Positions 1-6,349 are shown, numbered from the stretch's first letter. The stretch: 8,964 nucleotides of DNA from Verrucomicrobiota bacterium (GCA_003219225.1 QHPZ01000086.1:1-8964); one strand, 5' to 3'. Numbers and translations are program-made. The notes: generated by a model from the letters alone, not told the origin.

Positions 1-252
1 CTTGGTCGCGCCGTAAATCTGAATCGCCGGCTTGAGCGCAAACAAACTCAGGCGGAAAACGCCGCTCAAGATTCGGCTGACCGGCAGGCGCTCTAGGATC
101 AGACCCGCAACAAAGGCGTAAAACAACGATTGCCCGGGGTTCTGGCGAACGTAGTCCTCAGTCTGACTGAGCAACGCATCGAATTGCTCTTTTGTGTAAC
201 GCACCGTGCGCTCGGCGAGGTCCTCGGATGGTGTGGCGGTTGATTCGTCCAT
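1..252 (-). CDS. Small membrane-associated protein of unknown function (DUF883/ElaB-like flavour), 3' end cut by the window edge
   Basis: This reading frame starts at ATG 252-250 and runs leftwards through 84 codons without a stop, leaving the window at base 1, so the C-terminus is missing. Residues 1-30 are polar and acidic (MDESTATPSEDLAERTV). The segment QTEDYVRQNPGQSLFYAFVA at about 30-49 resembles the 'YVRENP' helix followed by a hydrophobic stretch in DUF883/ElaB/YqjD-type proteins, which anchor to the inner membrane. A second, moderately hydrophobic segment (about 61-82) follows. This resemblance is by eye only and no function is assigned. The gene lies 47 bp downstream of the methyltransferase gene on the same strand and may be cotranscribed with it. 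No clear Shine-Dalgarno motif precedes the ATG. Confidence 0.65.
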   Translation of the reverse strand, partial: MDESTATPSEDLAERTVRYTKEQFDALLSQTEDYVRQNPGQSLFYAFVAGLILERLPVSRILSGVFRLSLFALKPAIQIYGATK

Positions 253-299
253 ACATCTAATTGTTCGAAATTGAATCGTTGTCCGCGCGCAGCATTTGG

Positions 300-1220
300 T
301 CAACGCAAAGATAACCAGAGGGAACTCGCGCCGGCCCCGTGCGGAAAATCAGGCAAAGCCGGCAGGTGAACAAATTTCGCGGCCCGGCCGGCTGTTTTGA
401 GACAATACCGCGCCAGTACTTCGAGCGCCTGGCGGCCGAGTTCCGAGCAATTGGTCGCGAGCAGGATGTGGCCGTCGCGCGCCGCTACTTCAAGCGCCAT
501 GAGCAGCAGTTGCTCGAAATCGCGTTCCACCCGGAACATTTTGCCGGGCCCACGATGCGCGAAGGTCGGCGGATCAAGAATGATGGCGTCGAATTTCTCT
601 CCGCGTCGGGCCAGCCGCGGCAGCACTTTCAGCACGTCGTCGGCGATGAACTGATGGACATTCGTCGTCAGAGTGTTGAGCGCAAAATTCGCGCGGCCAC
701 GTGCCAGCGCTTTCCGCGAAAGATCGACATTTATCGTGGTCGCCCCAGCTGTGGCTGCGGCCACGCCAAACGAGCAGGTATAGGCGAAACAATTGAGAAC
801 GCGTTTCGGAGTGAGCTTGCGCAGATACGCGCGGTTTTCTCGTTGATCGACAAACAAACCGACCGAATACCCCGCAGCGAAATCGATCTCAAACTTGAGC
901 TGCCTTTCCATCGCTGTGGTCTGCAAATTTTCGGCGGCGTCGCCAAACAGCAGCTGCGGCTGGCCGCGTTCTTCATTTTTTCTGGGCAGAAAGCGGGTGA
1001 AAATTCGGCCGCAATCGAAAGCGACGGCGGCGGCCCACAAATGCAATTCCAATGTGAGTCGCTCGCGCGCCTCCGGGGTTCTGAACGAAACGAGAATGTC
1101 CCGGCCAAACCGCTCGACCCAGCCGTCCTGCATCGTGGCGAGCCGATGTGCATCGGTCTTTTCGGCCTCAAAGTCACGCAGCAGCGCCGCGTCGATCCAA
1201 CGAGCTATCGGTTTTTTCAC
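300..1220 (-). CDS. Class I SAM-dependent RNA methyltransferase, RlmI/RlmK-like (Methyltrans_SAM family)
   Basis: This 306-residue protein probably methylates 23S rRNA with S-adenosylmethionine in the cytoplasm. Visible landmarks are KTDAHRL (21-27) and RFGRDILVSF (37-46) in the N-terminal part, GLFVDQRENR (121-130), motif I LNCFAYTCSFGVAAATAG (142-159), the acidic motif II residue in DLSRKAL (166-172), motif IV DAIILDPPTF (211-220) and a late TNCSE (256-260). The DPPxF motif and the order of blocks match the RlmI and RlmK (RlmL C-terminal) groups. Cys258 in a motif VI-like position suggests an RlmI-type cytosine-C5 enzyme, but this is inference. The protein is about 90 residues shorter than E. 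coli RlmI and shows no recognisable N-terminal PUA domain. The start is GTG at 1220-1218; the next in-frame Met (residue 30) would delete conserved N-terminal sequence. It is divergent from thrB. Confidence 0.85.
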   Translation of the reverse strand: MKKPIARWIDAALLRDFEAEKTDAHRLATMQDGWVERFGRDILVSFRTPEARERLTLELHLWAAAVAFDCGRIFTRFLPRKNEERGQPQLLFGDAAENLQTTAMERQLKFEIDFAAGYSVGLFVDQRENRAYLRKLTPKRVLNCFAYTCSFGVAAATAGATTINVDLSRKALARGRANFALNTLTTNVHQFIADDVLKVLPRLARRGEKFDAIILDPPTFAHRGPGKMFRVERDFEQLLLMALEVAARDGHILLATNCSELGRQALEVLARYCLKTAGRAAKFVHLPALPDFPHGAGASSLWLSLR

Positions 1221-1346
1221 TGTGCCGACACGGGTGCGCTCGCGTCTAATCTAGCTTCGACTATGGCGCGGCTTGCTGCAGTCGTTAGGCGCATTACACT
1301 TTCGCCTCACTGCGTGCGGTTCTGCCGCGACTGCGCCAGGGTTCCA
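1221..1346. promoter_or_regulatory. Divergent intergenic region between the methyltransferase and thrB
   Basis: This 126-bp gap separates two divergent genes, so promoters for both directions are expected here. On the plus strand the best sigma70-like pair I can see is TTGCTG (1273-1278), a 16-bp spacer, then TACACT (1295-1300), about 46 bp before the thrB ATG. It is a weak match to TTGACA/TATAAT. On the minus strand no convincing pair was found. No operator palindrome, riboswitch or attenuator is obvious. An in-frame ATG at 1264 would extend thrB by 28 residues, but the added residues are not family-like. Confidence 0.35.
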
Positions 1347-2228
1347 ATGATGCAACAAGTGACCATTCGCGTGCCGGCGAGCACTTCCAATCTCGGCCCG
1401 GGTTTTGACTGCCTGGGTGTGGCGCTTCGCATTTACAATCATGTAACCCTTAGGCGTGGCGGAAAGTCGCGGATGCCGCGGATTGTGACGGGAGCAGCCA
1501 GGCGGTTCTTCAACGAAATTGCGAGGCAGCCTTTCCCATTTTCTTTCTCGTGCTCGGCGGAAATTCCGGCGGCGCGCGGTTTGGGCGCGAGCGCGACGGT
1601 TCGGCTGGGCGTTTTGCATGGGCTGAACGAGCTGAGCGGCCGGCCGCTCGATCGATTGTCGATCTTTCGATTGGCTGCGCAGCTGGAAGGCCACCCCGAC
1701 AATGCCGCGCCCGCGTCGTTTGGTGGCTTCACGACTGTGCGGGCTACAATCGTCGCAAGCTTTCCCGTTTCGCCGCGGCTCAGTTTCGTTCTGCTCGTGC
1801 CGGACCTGGAGATCAAAACCGCAGCTGCTCGAAAAATCTTGCCGCGAGAAATTGGACGATGGAAGGCGGTCGAAAGCTGCGCCAACGCCTGCGCGATCGT
1901 GGCGGCATTTGCGTCGCATCGCTACGAAGATTTAGCGGGCACCTTCGCTGACAGTTTTCACCAGCCATTTCGGGCAAAACTGATCCCGTTCCTGCCGCGC
2001 GTCATCGCCACCGCCGAAAAAGCGGGCGCACTTGGCGCGTTTCTCAGCGGCAGTGGATCGGCGATTTGCGCGGTGACGCTGCACCATCGAGACGAAGTTG
2101 CCGCCGCGATGTTGCGCGCCGCGCGCTCCACCGCCTCACGCGTGATCATCGCGACTGCCGATAATCGCGGCGCCCAAATCAGAAATCAGCAATCAATAAT
2201 CAGCAATCGCGATGCAGCGCTGGCTTGA
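1347..2228 (+). CDS. thrB: Homoserine kinase (GHMP kinase family)
   Basis: It phosphorylates homoserine with ATP to O-phosphohomoserine in threonine biosynthesis, in the cytoplasm. The 293-residue protein shows the three GHMP signatures: N-terminal PASTSNLGPGFDCLG (10-24), the phosphate-binding loop PAARGLGASATV (74-85), and C-terminal GALGAFLSGSGSA (227-239). EGHPDNAAPASFGG (114-127) is typical of homoserine kinases. The start is ATG 1347, or the adjacent ATG 1350, because the fold begins at once with VTIRVPAS; an AGGG lies about 6 nt upstream. The open frame continues far upstream to 339, but that part is antisense to the methyltransferase. The last 16 or so residues (QIRNQQSIISNRDAALA) are encoded by an AATCAGCAATC direct-repeat tract and look like a non-native tail. 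The 3' end overlaps lpxK by 17 bp. Confidence 0.93.
   Translation: MMQQVTIRVPASTSNLGPGFDCLGVALRIYNHVTLRRGGKSRMPRIVTGAARRFFNEIARQPFPFSFSCSAEIPAARGLGASATVRLGVLHGLNELSGRPLDRLSIFRLAAQLEGHPDNAAPASFGGFTTVRATIVASFPVSPRLSFVLLVPDLEIKTAAARKILPREIGRWKAVESCANACAIVAAFASHRYEDLAGTFADSFHQPFRAKLIPFLPRVIATAEKAGALGAFLSGSGSAICAVTLHHRDEVAAAMLRAARSTASRVIIATADNRGAQIRNQQSIISNRDAALA
2184..2208. repeat. AATCAGCAATC direct repeat forming the 3' end of thrB
   Basis: The 11-mer AATCAGCAATC occurs perfectly at 2184-2194 and 2198-2208, separated by AAT; a shorter related piece (AATC at 2177-2180) precedes. The tract has a low-complexity, AT-rich look unlike the surrounding coding DNA. It encodes the terminal tail of ThrB and ends three bases before the lpxK start codon. 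I infer insertion or expansion of a dispersed intergenic repeat that was absorbed into the coding sequence. Confidence 0.6.
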
Positions 2229-3402
2229 AAATCTCGAGCAGTTCGCGATCGACGTCATCCTCGAGCGGCGGCATGGCGCGCGCGCGAACTTTCTGCGCGG
2301 TCTTCTTTATGCGCTCTCGTTGGTTTACGAACGGCTGGTTCAATTGCGCTTGATTCTCTATCGCAAAAGAGTCTTTCGCGAGCGCGCCCTCGGTTGCCTC
2401 GTCATCAGCATTGGCAATCTCACCGTCGGCGGGACTGGCAAAACGCCGATTGTGGAAAAGTTCGCGCGCGCTTTACAGTCCGGCGGCCGCCGGGTTGCGA
2501 TCCTGAGCCGCGGCTATAAAAGTGTGCCGCGCAAACGCAGTTTGGTTGATCGTTTTTTGAAGCGCAACGTCGAGCCGCCGCGCGTCGTGTCTGATGGCCA
2601 ATCACTGCTTCTCGATTCGCTCACCGCCGGCGACGAGCCTTACATGCTCGCGCACAATTTACGCGACGTGATCGTTCTTGTGGACAAGGACCGCGTCAAA
2701 AGCGGCCGCTTCGCCATCGACAAATGGAAGGTCGACACGCTCCTGCTCGATGATGGGCTGCAATATCTCCACCTCAGACACCGGCTCGACATGGTGCTGG
2801 TCGATCGACAAGCGCCCTTCGGAAACGAATTGCTTCTCCCGCGCGGCACCTTGCGCGAACCGCCGCGGAATCTGCGCCGTGCGAGTTATATTTTCATCAC
2901 CAAAAACACCGGCGAACCGAACGATGCGCTCGTCCAACGGATCCGCCGCTATAATCGCACCGCCGAAATCATCGAGTGCGCACACAAACCGCTTTATCTC
3001 CAAAATGTTTACACGGGTGAACAACTGCCGCTGGAGCATGTGCGCGACGCGTTCATCGGCTCGCTCTGCGCCATCGCCGCACCAGAAAGTTTCGAAGGCG
3101 CGCTCAAAAAGCTCGGCGCACATGTCGATCTTGCGAAGCGCTACATCGATCACCACTATTTTTCCGAAGCCGAGCTGAAGAGCTTCATCGCCCGTTGTAT
3201 CCGCCGCGATCTTGCCATAATTGTCACGACCGAGAAAGACGCCGTGCGCATGCCGCGTCTCGCCGAAGCCGAGATCAAGGTGCCGGTTTATTTTCTGCGG
3301 GTTGAAATCGAGATCCTCACCGGCCACGAAAGCTGGGAGCACTGCGTCACTCGCATCTGCAAACCTCAGCCCGTGCTCCCGCCGGAGCGCTTCTTCGCTT
3401 AG
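2212..3402 (+). CDS. lpxK: Tetraacyldisaccharide 4'-kinase (lipid A biosynthesis)
   Basis: It phosphorylates the 4' position of tetraacyldisaccharide-1-phosphate to give lipid IVA, at the cytoplasmic face of the inner membrane. The 396-residue product has a hydrophobic N-terminal region (about 28-52, LRGLLYALSLVYERL) expected to seat it on the membrane. The Walker A block is GNLTVGGTGKTP (68-79). SRGYKS (99-104), GDEPYMLA (140-147), DDGLQY (180-185), LLPRGTLREP (208-217), YIDHHYFSEAEL (311-322) and TTEKDAVRMP (339-348) follow in family order. E. coli LpxK is 328 residues; the extra length here is partly an N-terminal extension of about 20 residues. The DDGLQ motif ends in Tyr where E. coli has His. 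ATG 2212 overlaps the end of thrB by 17 bp in another frame, which suggests translational coupling. No Shine-Dalgarno is visible. Confidence 0.95.
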   Translation: MQRWLENLEQFAIDVILERRHGARANFLRGLLYALSLVYERLVQLRLILYRKRVFRERALGCLVISIGNLTVGGTGKTPIVEKFARALQSGGRRVAILSRGYKSVPRKRSLVDRFLKRNVEPPRVVSDGQSLLLDSLTAGDEPYMLAHNLRDVIVLVDKDRVKSGRFAIDKWKVDTLLLDDGLQYLHLRHRLDMVLVDRQAPFGNELLLPRGTLREPPRNLRRASYIFITKNTGEPNDALVQRIRRYNRTAEIIECAHKPLYLQNVYTGEQLPLEHVRDAFIGSLCAIAAPESFEGALKKLGAHVDLAKRYIDHHYFSEAELKSFIARCIRRDLAIIVTTEKDAVRMPRLAEAEIKVPVYFLRVEIEILTGHESWEHCVTRICKPQPVLPPERFFA

Positions 3403-3407
3403 CAGAA

Positions 3408-3494
3408 GCAAACGCCGAACGCTCAACATCGAATCCCGAAGTCAGAGGTCTGAATTCGGGGTTGGACGTTCGGCGTTCGGCGTTCAACGTTTGC
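3408..3494. repeat. Inverted-repeat element with heptameric arms, between lpxK and the LigD-type gene
   Basis: The right arm is built of 7-nt units: GTTGGAC (3461-3467), GTTCGGC (3468-3474), GTTCGGC (3475-3481), GTTCAAC (3482-3488) and GTTTGC (3489-3494). The left arm, 3408-3440, holds the complementary units GCAAAC, GCCGAAC, GCTCAAC, ATCGAAT and CCCGAA. The arms pair imperfectly over about 33-40 nt around a short centre (GTCAGAGGTCTGAA). The element fills nearly the whole gap: it begins 5 bp after the lpxK stop and ends 4 bp before the next ATG. A transcript across it would fold into a long hairpin. It could act as a terminator or mRNA stabiliser, but it lacks a T-tract. Confidence 0.75.
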
Positions 3495-3498
3495 TGCA

Positions 3499-4407
3499 AT
3501 GTCCGGAAAAGCCCAGCTCATTGTCGAAGGCAAACAGCTCGCCGTCTCGAATCTGGGCAAGGTCCTGTACCCGAAGGTTGGATTCACCAAGGGAGAGGTG
3601 ATCGAGTACTACATCCGCATTGCGCCGGTGCTGTTGCCGCATTTGCGCGATCGACCGTTGACGATGAAGCGGTATCCGAACGGCGTGGACGCGGAGTTTT
3701 TTTACGAAAAAAACTGTCCATCACATCGGCCGAGCTGGGTCAAGACAGCAAAGGTCTGGAGCGAAGGCAATAACCGGATCATGGATTATTGCCTGGCCAA
3801 CGATCTGCCGACGCTCGTCTGGGCGGCGAACCTGGCCGACCTCGAATTGCACACCTCGCTCTCGCGCAAACGAGATGTCGCGCGTCCAACGATGATGGTG
3901 TTCGACCTCGATCCCGGCCCGCCCGCCGACATCGTCCAATGTTGTCAGGTCGGTCTCTGGCTGCGCGATCTGCTGGCGCAGGTGAAATTGAAATCGTTCG
4001 CGAAAACCAGCGGCTCAAAAGGGCTCCAGGTCTACGTGCCGCTCAACTCACCGGTGACCTACGACGACACCAAACGTCTCTCCCGCGCGTTGGCCGAGCA
4101 TCTCGAGCGCGAACATGTCGATCTTGTCGTCTCGAAAATGTTGAAGTCACTGCGCGGCGGCAAGGTGCTGGTCGATTGGAGCCAGAACGACGAACACAAA
4201 ACCACCGTCTGCGCCTACTCCCTCCGGGCCAAGGACGAGCCGACCGTCTCCACGCCGGTCACGTGGAACGAAGTGGAAAACTGCCTGAAAAAGAAAAAAG
4301 CCGATCTCCTCAAATTCCGCTCCGACAAAACCCTCGCCCGCGTCGAAAAACTCGGCGACCTCTTCGAATCGATCGAAAAACTCAAACAAAAGCTGCCGAA
4401 GAAATAA
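3499..4407 (+). CDS. Stand-alone LigD-type polymerase (PrimPol) domain protein, non-homologous end joining
   Basis: The 302-residue protein matches the polymerase module of bacterial LigD, an archaeo-eukaryotic-primase-fold enzyme that adds nucleotides, often ribonucleotides, at double-strand-break ends during Ku-dependent repair. Features in order are SNLGKVLYP (17-25), RDRPLTMKRYPNG (50-62), FFYEKNCP (67-74), VWAANLADLELH (107-118), the metal-binding FDLDPGPP (135-142), the nucleotide-binding KTSGSKGLQVYVPL (169-182), a third acidic residue in VLVDWSQN (223-230), and STPVTWNEVE (251-260). The acidic triad would be D136, D138 and D226. No ligase or phosphoesterase domain is attached, and no Ku gene lies in the window. 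ATG 3499 lies 4 bp after an inverted repeat and has no Shine-Dalgarno, but the N-terminus fits the family. Confidence 0.92.
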   Translation: MSGKAQLIVEGKQLAVSNLGKVLYPKVGFTKGEVIEYYIRIAPVLLPHLRDRPLTMKRYPNGVDAEFFYEKNCPSHRPSWVKTAKVWSEGNNRIMDYCLANDLPTLVWAANLADLELHTSLSRKRDVARPTMMVFDLDPGPPADIVQCCQVGLWLRDLLAQVKLKSFAKTSGSKGLQVYVPLNSPVTYDDTKRLSRALAEHLEREHVDLVVSKMLKSLRGGKVLVDWSQNDEHKTTVCAYSLRAKDEPTVSTPVTWNEVENCLKKKKADLLKFRSDKTLARVEKLGDLFESIEKLKQKLPKK

Positions 4408-4428
4408 GAGCTGTAACAATAATGTCGT

Positions 4429-5156
4429 ATGAGCCTTGTCGTTAGCGTTTACGTCCGCGAAGGCATTGTAATGGCTGCCGACAGCCGTCTAACGCTCAAT
4501 ACGGAGGCAAGGCAGCCGGACAAGACAGTCGTGAATCTGGCGGTCGGCCAAAGCGATTCAAATTACAAATTGTTCCTCGCACCTGGCAACGTTGGCATTT
4601 CGACGTACGGCGCTGCGGATATTGCTGGCGTGCCAATCGCGGGGTACGTGGAGTCGTTTATCGTCAAAGAAGTAAAAGACCAGTCTGCAACCGTTGAGCA
4701 GGTCGCCAGAAAACTATTACAGCACTTCTCGACGTTCACCCCGCTGCCGAAAACTCAATATCATGTCGCGGGCTATCAAAAAGTTGGTGATCAAGTTGAG
4801 CAGCAAGTGTGGCACGTAAATCTTGAAGCAAAAAAATCTCCAGATTAAATAAGCCCGGTGAACAAGGAGCTTCGTGGGGCGGTGAAGCGGATATTCTCGG
4901 CCGTTTGATCCAGCCGGTCGCGCAAATCGACCAACACGATGCGATTCAACATAAGTTTCCGCATTTTAACATTCCATTTCAGTTTTTCACGCTACAGGAC
5001 GCCATCGATTTTGCGGTGTTCGCGGTGCGCTCCACAATCGATGCGATCCGTTTTCAACCGCGCGCGAAGACGGTCGGCGGTCCAATTGACGTTTTGATCA
5101 TCAAACCAACAGGTGCTGCATGGATACAGAGGAAAGAACTCAGCGCTCAGAGCTAA
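4429..5156 (+). pseudogene. Proteasome-subunit-like Ntn-hydrolase, split by a -1 frame break
   Basis: The first frame (4429-4848, 139 residues) reads MSLVVSVYVREGIVMAADSR, which resembles the N-terminus of proteasome beta-type subunits (GVVLAADSRAT). If Met1 is removed, Ser2 becomes residue 1 and the Asp of AADSR falls at position 17, the spacing of the proteasomal Thr1 and Asp17; a Lys follows at 31. It may be a self-contained Ntn peptidase or amidohydrolase, but its substrate is unknown. The frame ends early at 4846-4848. The -1 frame continues the protein with SRLNKPGEQGASWGGEADIL, then a run to a TAA at 5154-5156 that includes FFTLQDAIDFAVFAVRSTID and GGPIDVLIIKPTGAAW. Joined at 4836, the product is about 242 residues. 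The sequence looks more AT-rich than its neighbours (25/60 GC at 4801-4860). It could be a pseudogene, a homopolymer base error, or a programmed frameshift. Confidence 0.75.
4830..4836 (+). other. A_AAA_AAA slippery heptamer at the frame break
   Basis: In the upstream reading frame the codons are GCA AAA AAA TCT, so the seven As form the canonical X_XXY_YYZ arrangement for -1 slippage. Slipping back one base gives AAA AAA ATC TCC AGA and enters the frame encoding the rest of the protein. Only a weak downstream hairpin is visible (GCTTC 4869-4873 with GAAGC 4884-4888, 10-nt loop), about 32 nt away, which is far for a stimulator. No upstream Shine-Dalgarno-like stimulator is clear. Adding a single A to the run would also restore the frame. 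Confidence 0.5.
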
Positions 5157-5190
5157 GAGGCCAATTTCCGAAATAATCGCCTCAACAGCT

Positions 5191-5676
5191 ATGCGCAAAG
5201 TCAACCTTGACGATATTGAATGGCGAGAGCGGCAATCGCCGAAGGGTAAGTATGGGCGCAGATCGAAAGACATTTCGATTGCGCTCGGGCGTGAGCCGGA
5301 GTCACTCGATTTGAGCAAGCGGCATCCGTTTGATCTGGCGCTGGTCACGATTCCGAACGGTAAATCGCTTTGCCCGTATCATGCGCACTCGAGCGAGTCG
5401 GAGCTTTATCTCGTCGTCGCCGGGCGCGGCAAGGTGCGCGACAAAGATGGCTGGACCGAGGTCGGCGCTGGTGATGCGTTCTTCTTCGGGCCGGGCGAAG
5501 CGCATCAGTTGAGCAACGCAGGCGAGGAGGATTTTGTTTACTACGTCGTCGCCGATAATCCACGCGGCGACACCTGTTATTATCCCGACAGCGGCAAGTT
5601 CGCAGTCTGGAAGGAAGGCAACGAGGAAGTGATCGTGAAAGGCGAGGAGGCGGATTATTTCGATGGGGAGGAATGA
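5191..5676 (+). CDS. Single-domain cupin protein, intact copy of a tandem pair
   Basis: This is a 161-residue small beta-barrel protein with both cupin motifs. Motif 1 is YHAHSSESELYLVVAGRG (63-80), giving ligands H64, H66 and E71. Motif 2 is GDAFFFGPGEAHQLSN (94-109), with H105. It therefore probably binds one divalent metal ion. The specific reaction cannot be told; such cupins include sugar-phosphate isomerases, dioxygenases and binding proteins. The C-terminal tail YYPDSGKFAVW and EADYFDGEE is shared with the next copy. The start is ATG 5191, matching the start MRKxN of the second copy; the frame is open back to 5113 but that part overlaps the preceding gene. It lies 34 bp after the Ntn-hydrolase frame. 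No Shine-Dalgarno is visible. Confidence 0.85.
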   Translation: MRKVNLDDIEWRERQSPKGKYGRRSKDISIALGREPESLDLSKRHPFDLALVTIPNGKSLCPYHAHSSESELYLVVAGRGKVRDKDGWTEVGAGDAFFFGPGEAHQLSNAGEEDFVYYVVADNPRGDTCYYPDSGKFAVWKEGNEEVIVKGEEADYFDGEE

Positions 5677-5678
5677 TG

Positions 5679-5822
5679 TTTCACCACCAAGGACACGAAT
5701 ACCACGGAGGCTTTCAGGAACCTTCAACGAGAACGACGCCCGACATTCCTAGAAGAATTCCTGCCCAATCGTTTTGTGCTTCAGGTTCTGTCTCCGTGAG
5801 CTTCGTGATCTTCGTGGTTAAA
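5679..5822. repeat. Inverted-repeat element with 9-nt-unit arms between the two cupin genes
   Basis: The left arm 5679-5709 and the right arm 5792-5822 are complementary at 24 of 31 positions by my hand alignment. Each arm is a degenerate tandem of 9-nt units; on the right these are CTCCGTGAG, CTTCGTGAT and CTTCGTGGT, followed by TAAA. The 82-nt centre shows no further structure I recognise. The element starts 2 bp after the first cupin's stop codon and its right end is one base from the ATG of the second cupin copy. Read in reverse, the 9-nt period gives an open frame coding NHEDHEAHGD, a spurious peptide. It shares its arm type with the element at 6254-6341. Confidence 0.8.
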
Positions 5823-5823
5823 A

Positions 5824-6253
5824 ATGCGCAAGATTAACATCAGCGAGATTAAGGAAGAGCCGTGGCGATCGCCTCGCGGCAAATACGCCGTTTCTTTCAA
5901 AGGAATCTCGGAAGCGCTGGGGCGCGATCGAGGCTCGTTCGATTTGGCGAAACGGCATCCTTTCGACTTGGAGTGGAACCGCATCCCCCCGGGCAAATCC
6001 AATTTCCCGTATCACGCACACTCGGCGCAATGGGAGCTGTACTTGATCATTTCAGGCGAGGGGAGTCTTCGTCATAAAGATGGAATTACTGAAGTCGTGG
6101 CTGGCGACGTGTTCAACTTCGGGCCCGACGAAGCGCACCAACTGACTAACTCTGTATCCGGATAGCGGTAAATGGAAGGTGAACAAGACCTCGGCGGCGG
6201 ACCACGTGGTGATCAAAGGCCACGACACCGATTACTTCGACGGCGAAGAATAA
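5824..6253 (+). pseudogene. Second cupin copy, broken by an internal 59-bp deletion
   Basis: The first 109 codons run parallel to the intact cupin: MRKINISEI, RHPFDL, YHAHSAQWELYLIISGEG (63-80) and GDVFNFGPDEAHQLTN (94-109), so H64, H66, E71 and H105 are kept. After AAC (Asn109) the intact gene has 63 nt before its TAT-CCC-GAC, whereas here only 4 nt (TCTG) stand before TAT-CCG-GAT. The net loss of 59 nt shifts the frame, and translation stops at 6163-6165 after NSVSG. The lost frame then continues recognisably as YPDSGKWKVNKTSAADHVVI and ends DYFDGEE-TAA at 6251-6253, aligned with the end of the intact copy. A truncated 113-residue product keeping all metal ligands might still be made, but the C-terminal strands are missing. 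It is evidently a tandem duplicate. Confidence 0.85.
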
Positions 6254-6341
6254 TTTTCATCACAGAGCACACGGAGATCACGAAGCGACACTAGCTTTAA
6301 CTGAGACATTCTCTGTGGTCTCCGTGGCCTCTGTGGTTAAT
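6254..6341. repeat. Second inverted-repeat element with 9-nt-unit arms
   Basis: The left arm is 6254-6285 and the right arm 6310-6341. They are complementary in blocks, notably CACAGAG and CACGGAGA on the left against CTCTGTG and TCTCCGTG on the right. The right arm consists of 9-nt units CTCTGTGGT, CTCCGTGGC and CTCTGTGGT followed by TAAT, closely like the right arm of the element at 5679-5822. It begins directly after the stop of the broken cupin frame and ends 8 bp before the GTG start of the transporter gene. The centre is only 24 nt, so this is a shorter version. Confidence 0.78.
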
Positions 6342-6349
6342 CTGTTGGC

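Noticed and set aside
339..1346. Long plus-strand extension of the thrB reading frame upstream to 339
   Set aside because: It is antisense to the methyltransferase, which has clear SAM motifs, and the GHMP fold begins right at residue 5 after ATG 1347. The frame is open only by chance in GC-rich DNA.
2659..3429. 256-codon minus-strand open frame
   Set aside because: It is fully antisense to lpxK, whose Walker A, DDGLQ and TTEKD motifs are unmistakable; the antisense peptide shows no recognisable domain.
5157..5183. Hairpin GAGGC/GCCTC as a terminator after the Ntn-hydrolase
   Set aside because: Only 5 bp with a 17-nt loop and no T-tract, so too weak to call.
5113..5190. Upstream extension of the intact cupin to ATG 5113
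   Set aside because: It overlaps the Ntn-hydrolase C-terminal frame, and the tandem copy begins at the equivalent of ATG 5191.
5781..6002. Minus-strand peptide ending NHEDHEAHGDRT
   Set aside because: It is produced by the 9-nt repeat arm and the antisense of the cupin pseudogene; such HEDHE-like peptides come from repeat periodicity rather than a gene.
5679..6341. CRISPR array suggested by repeated CGTGG-type words
   Set aside because: The units are 9 nt and contiguous, arranged as opposing arms, without 28-37-nt repeats or unique spacers.
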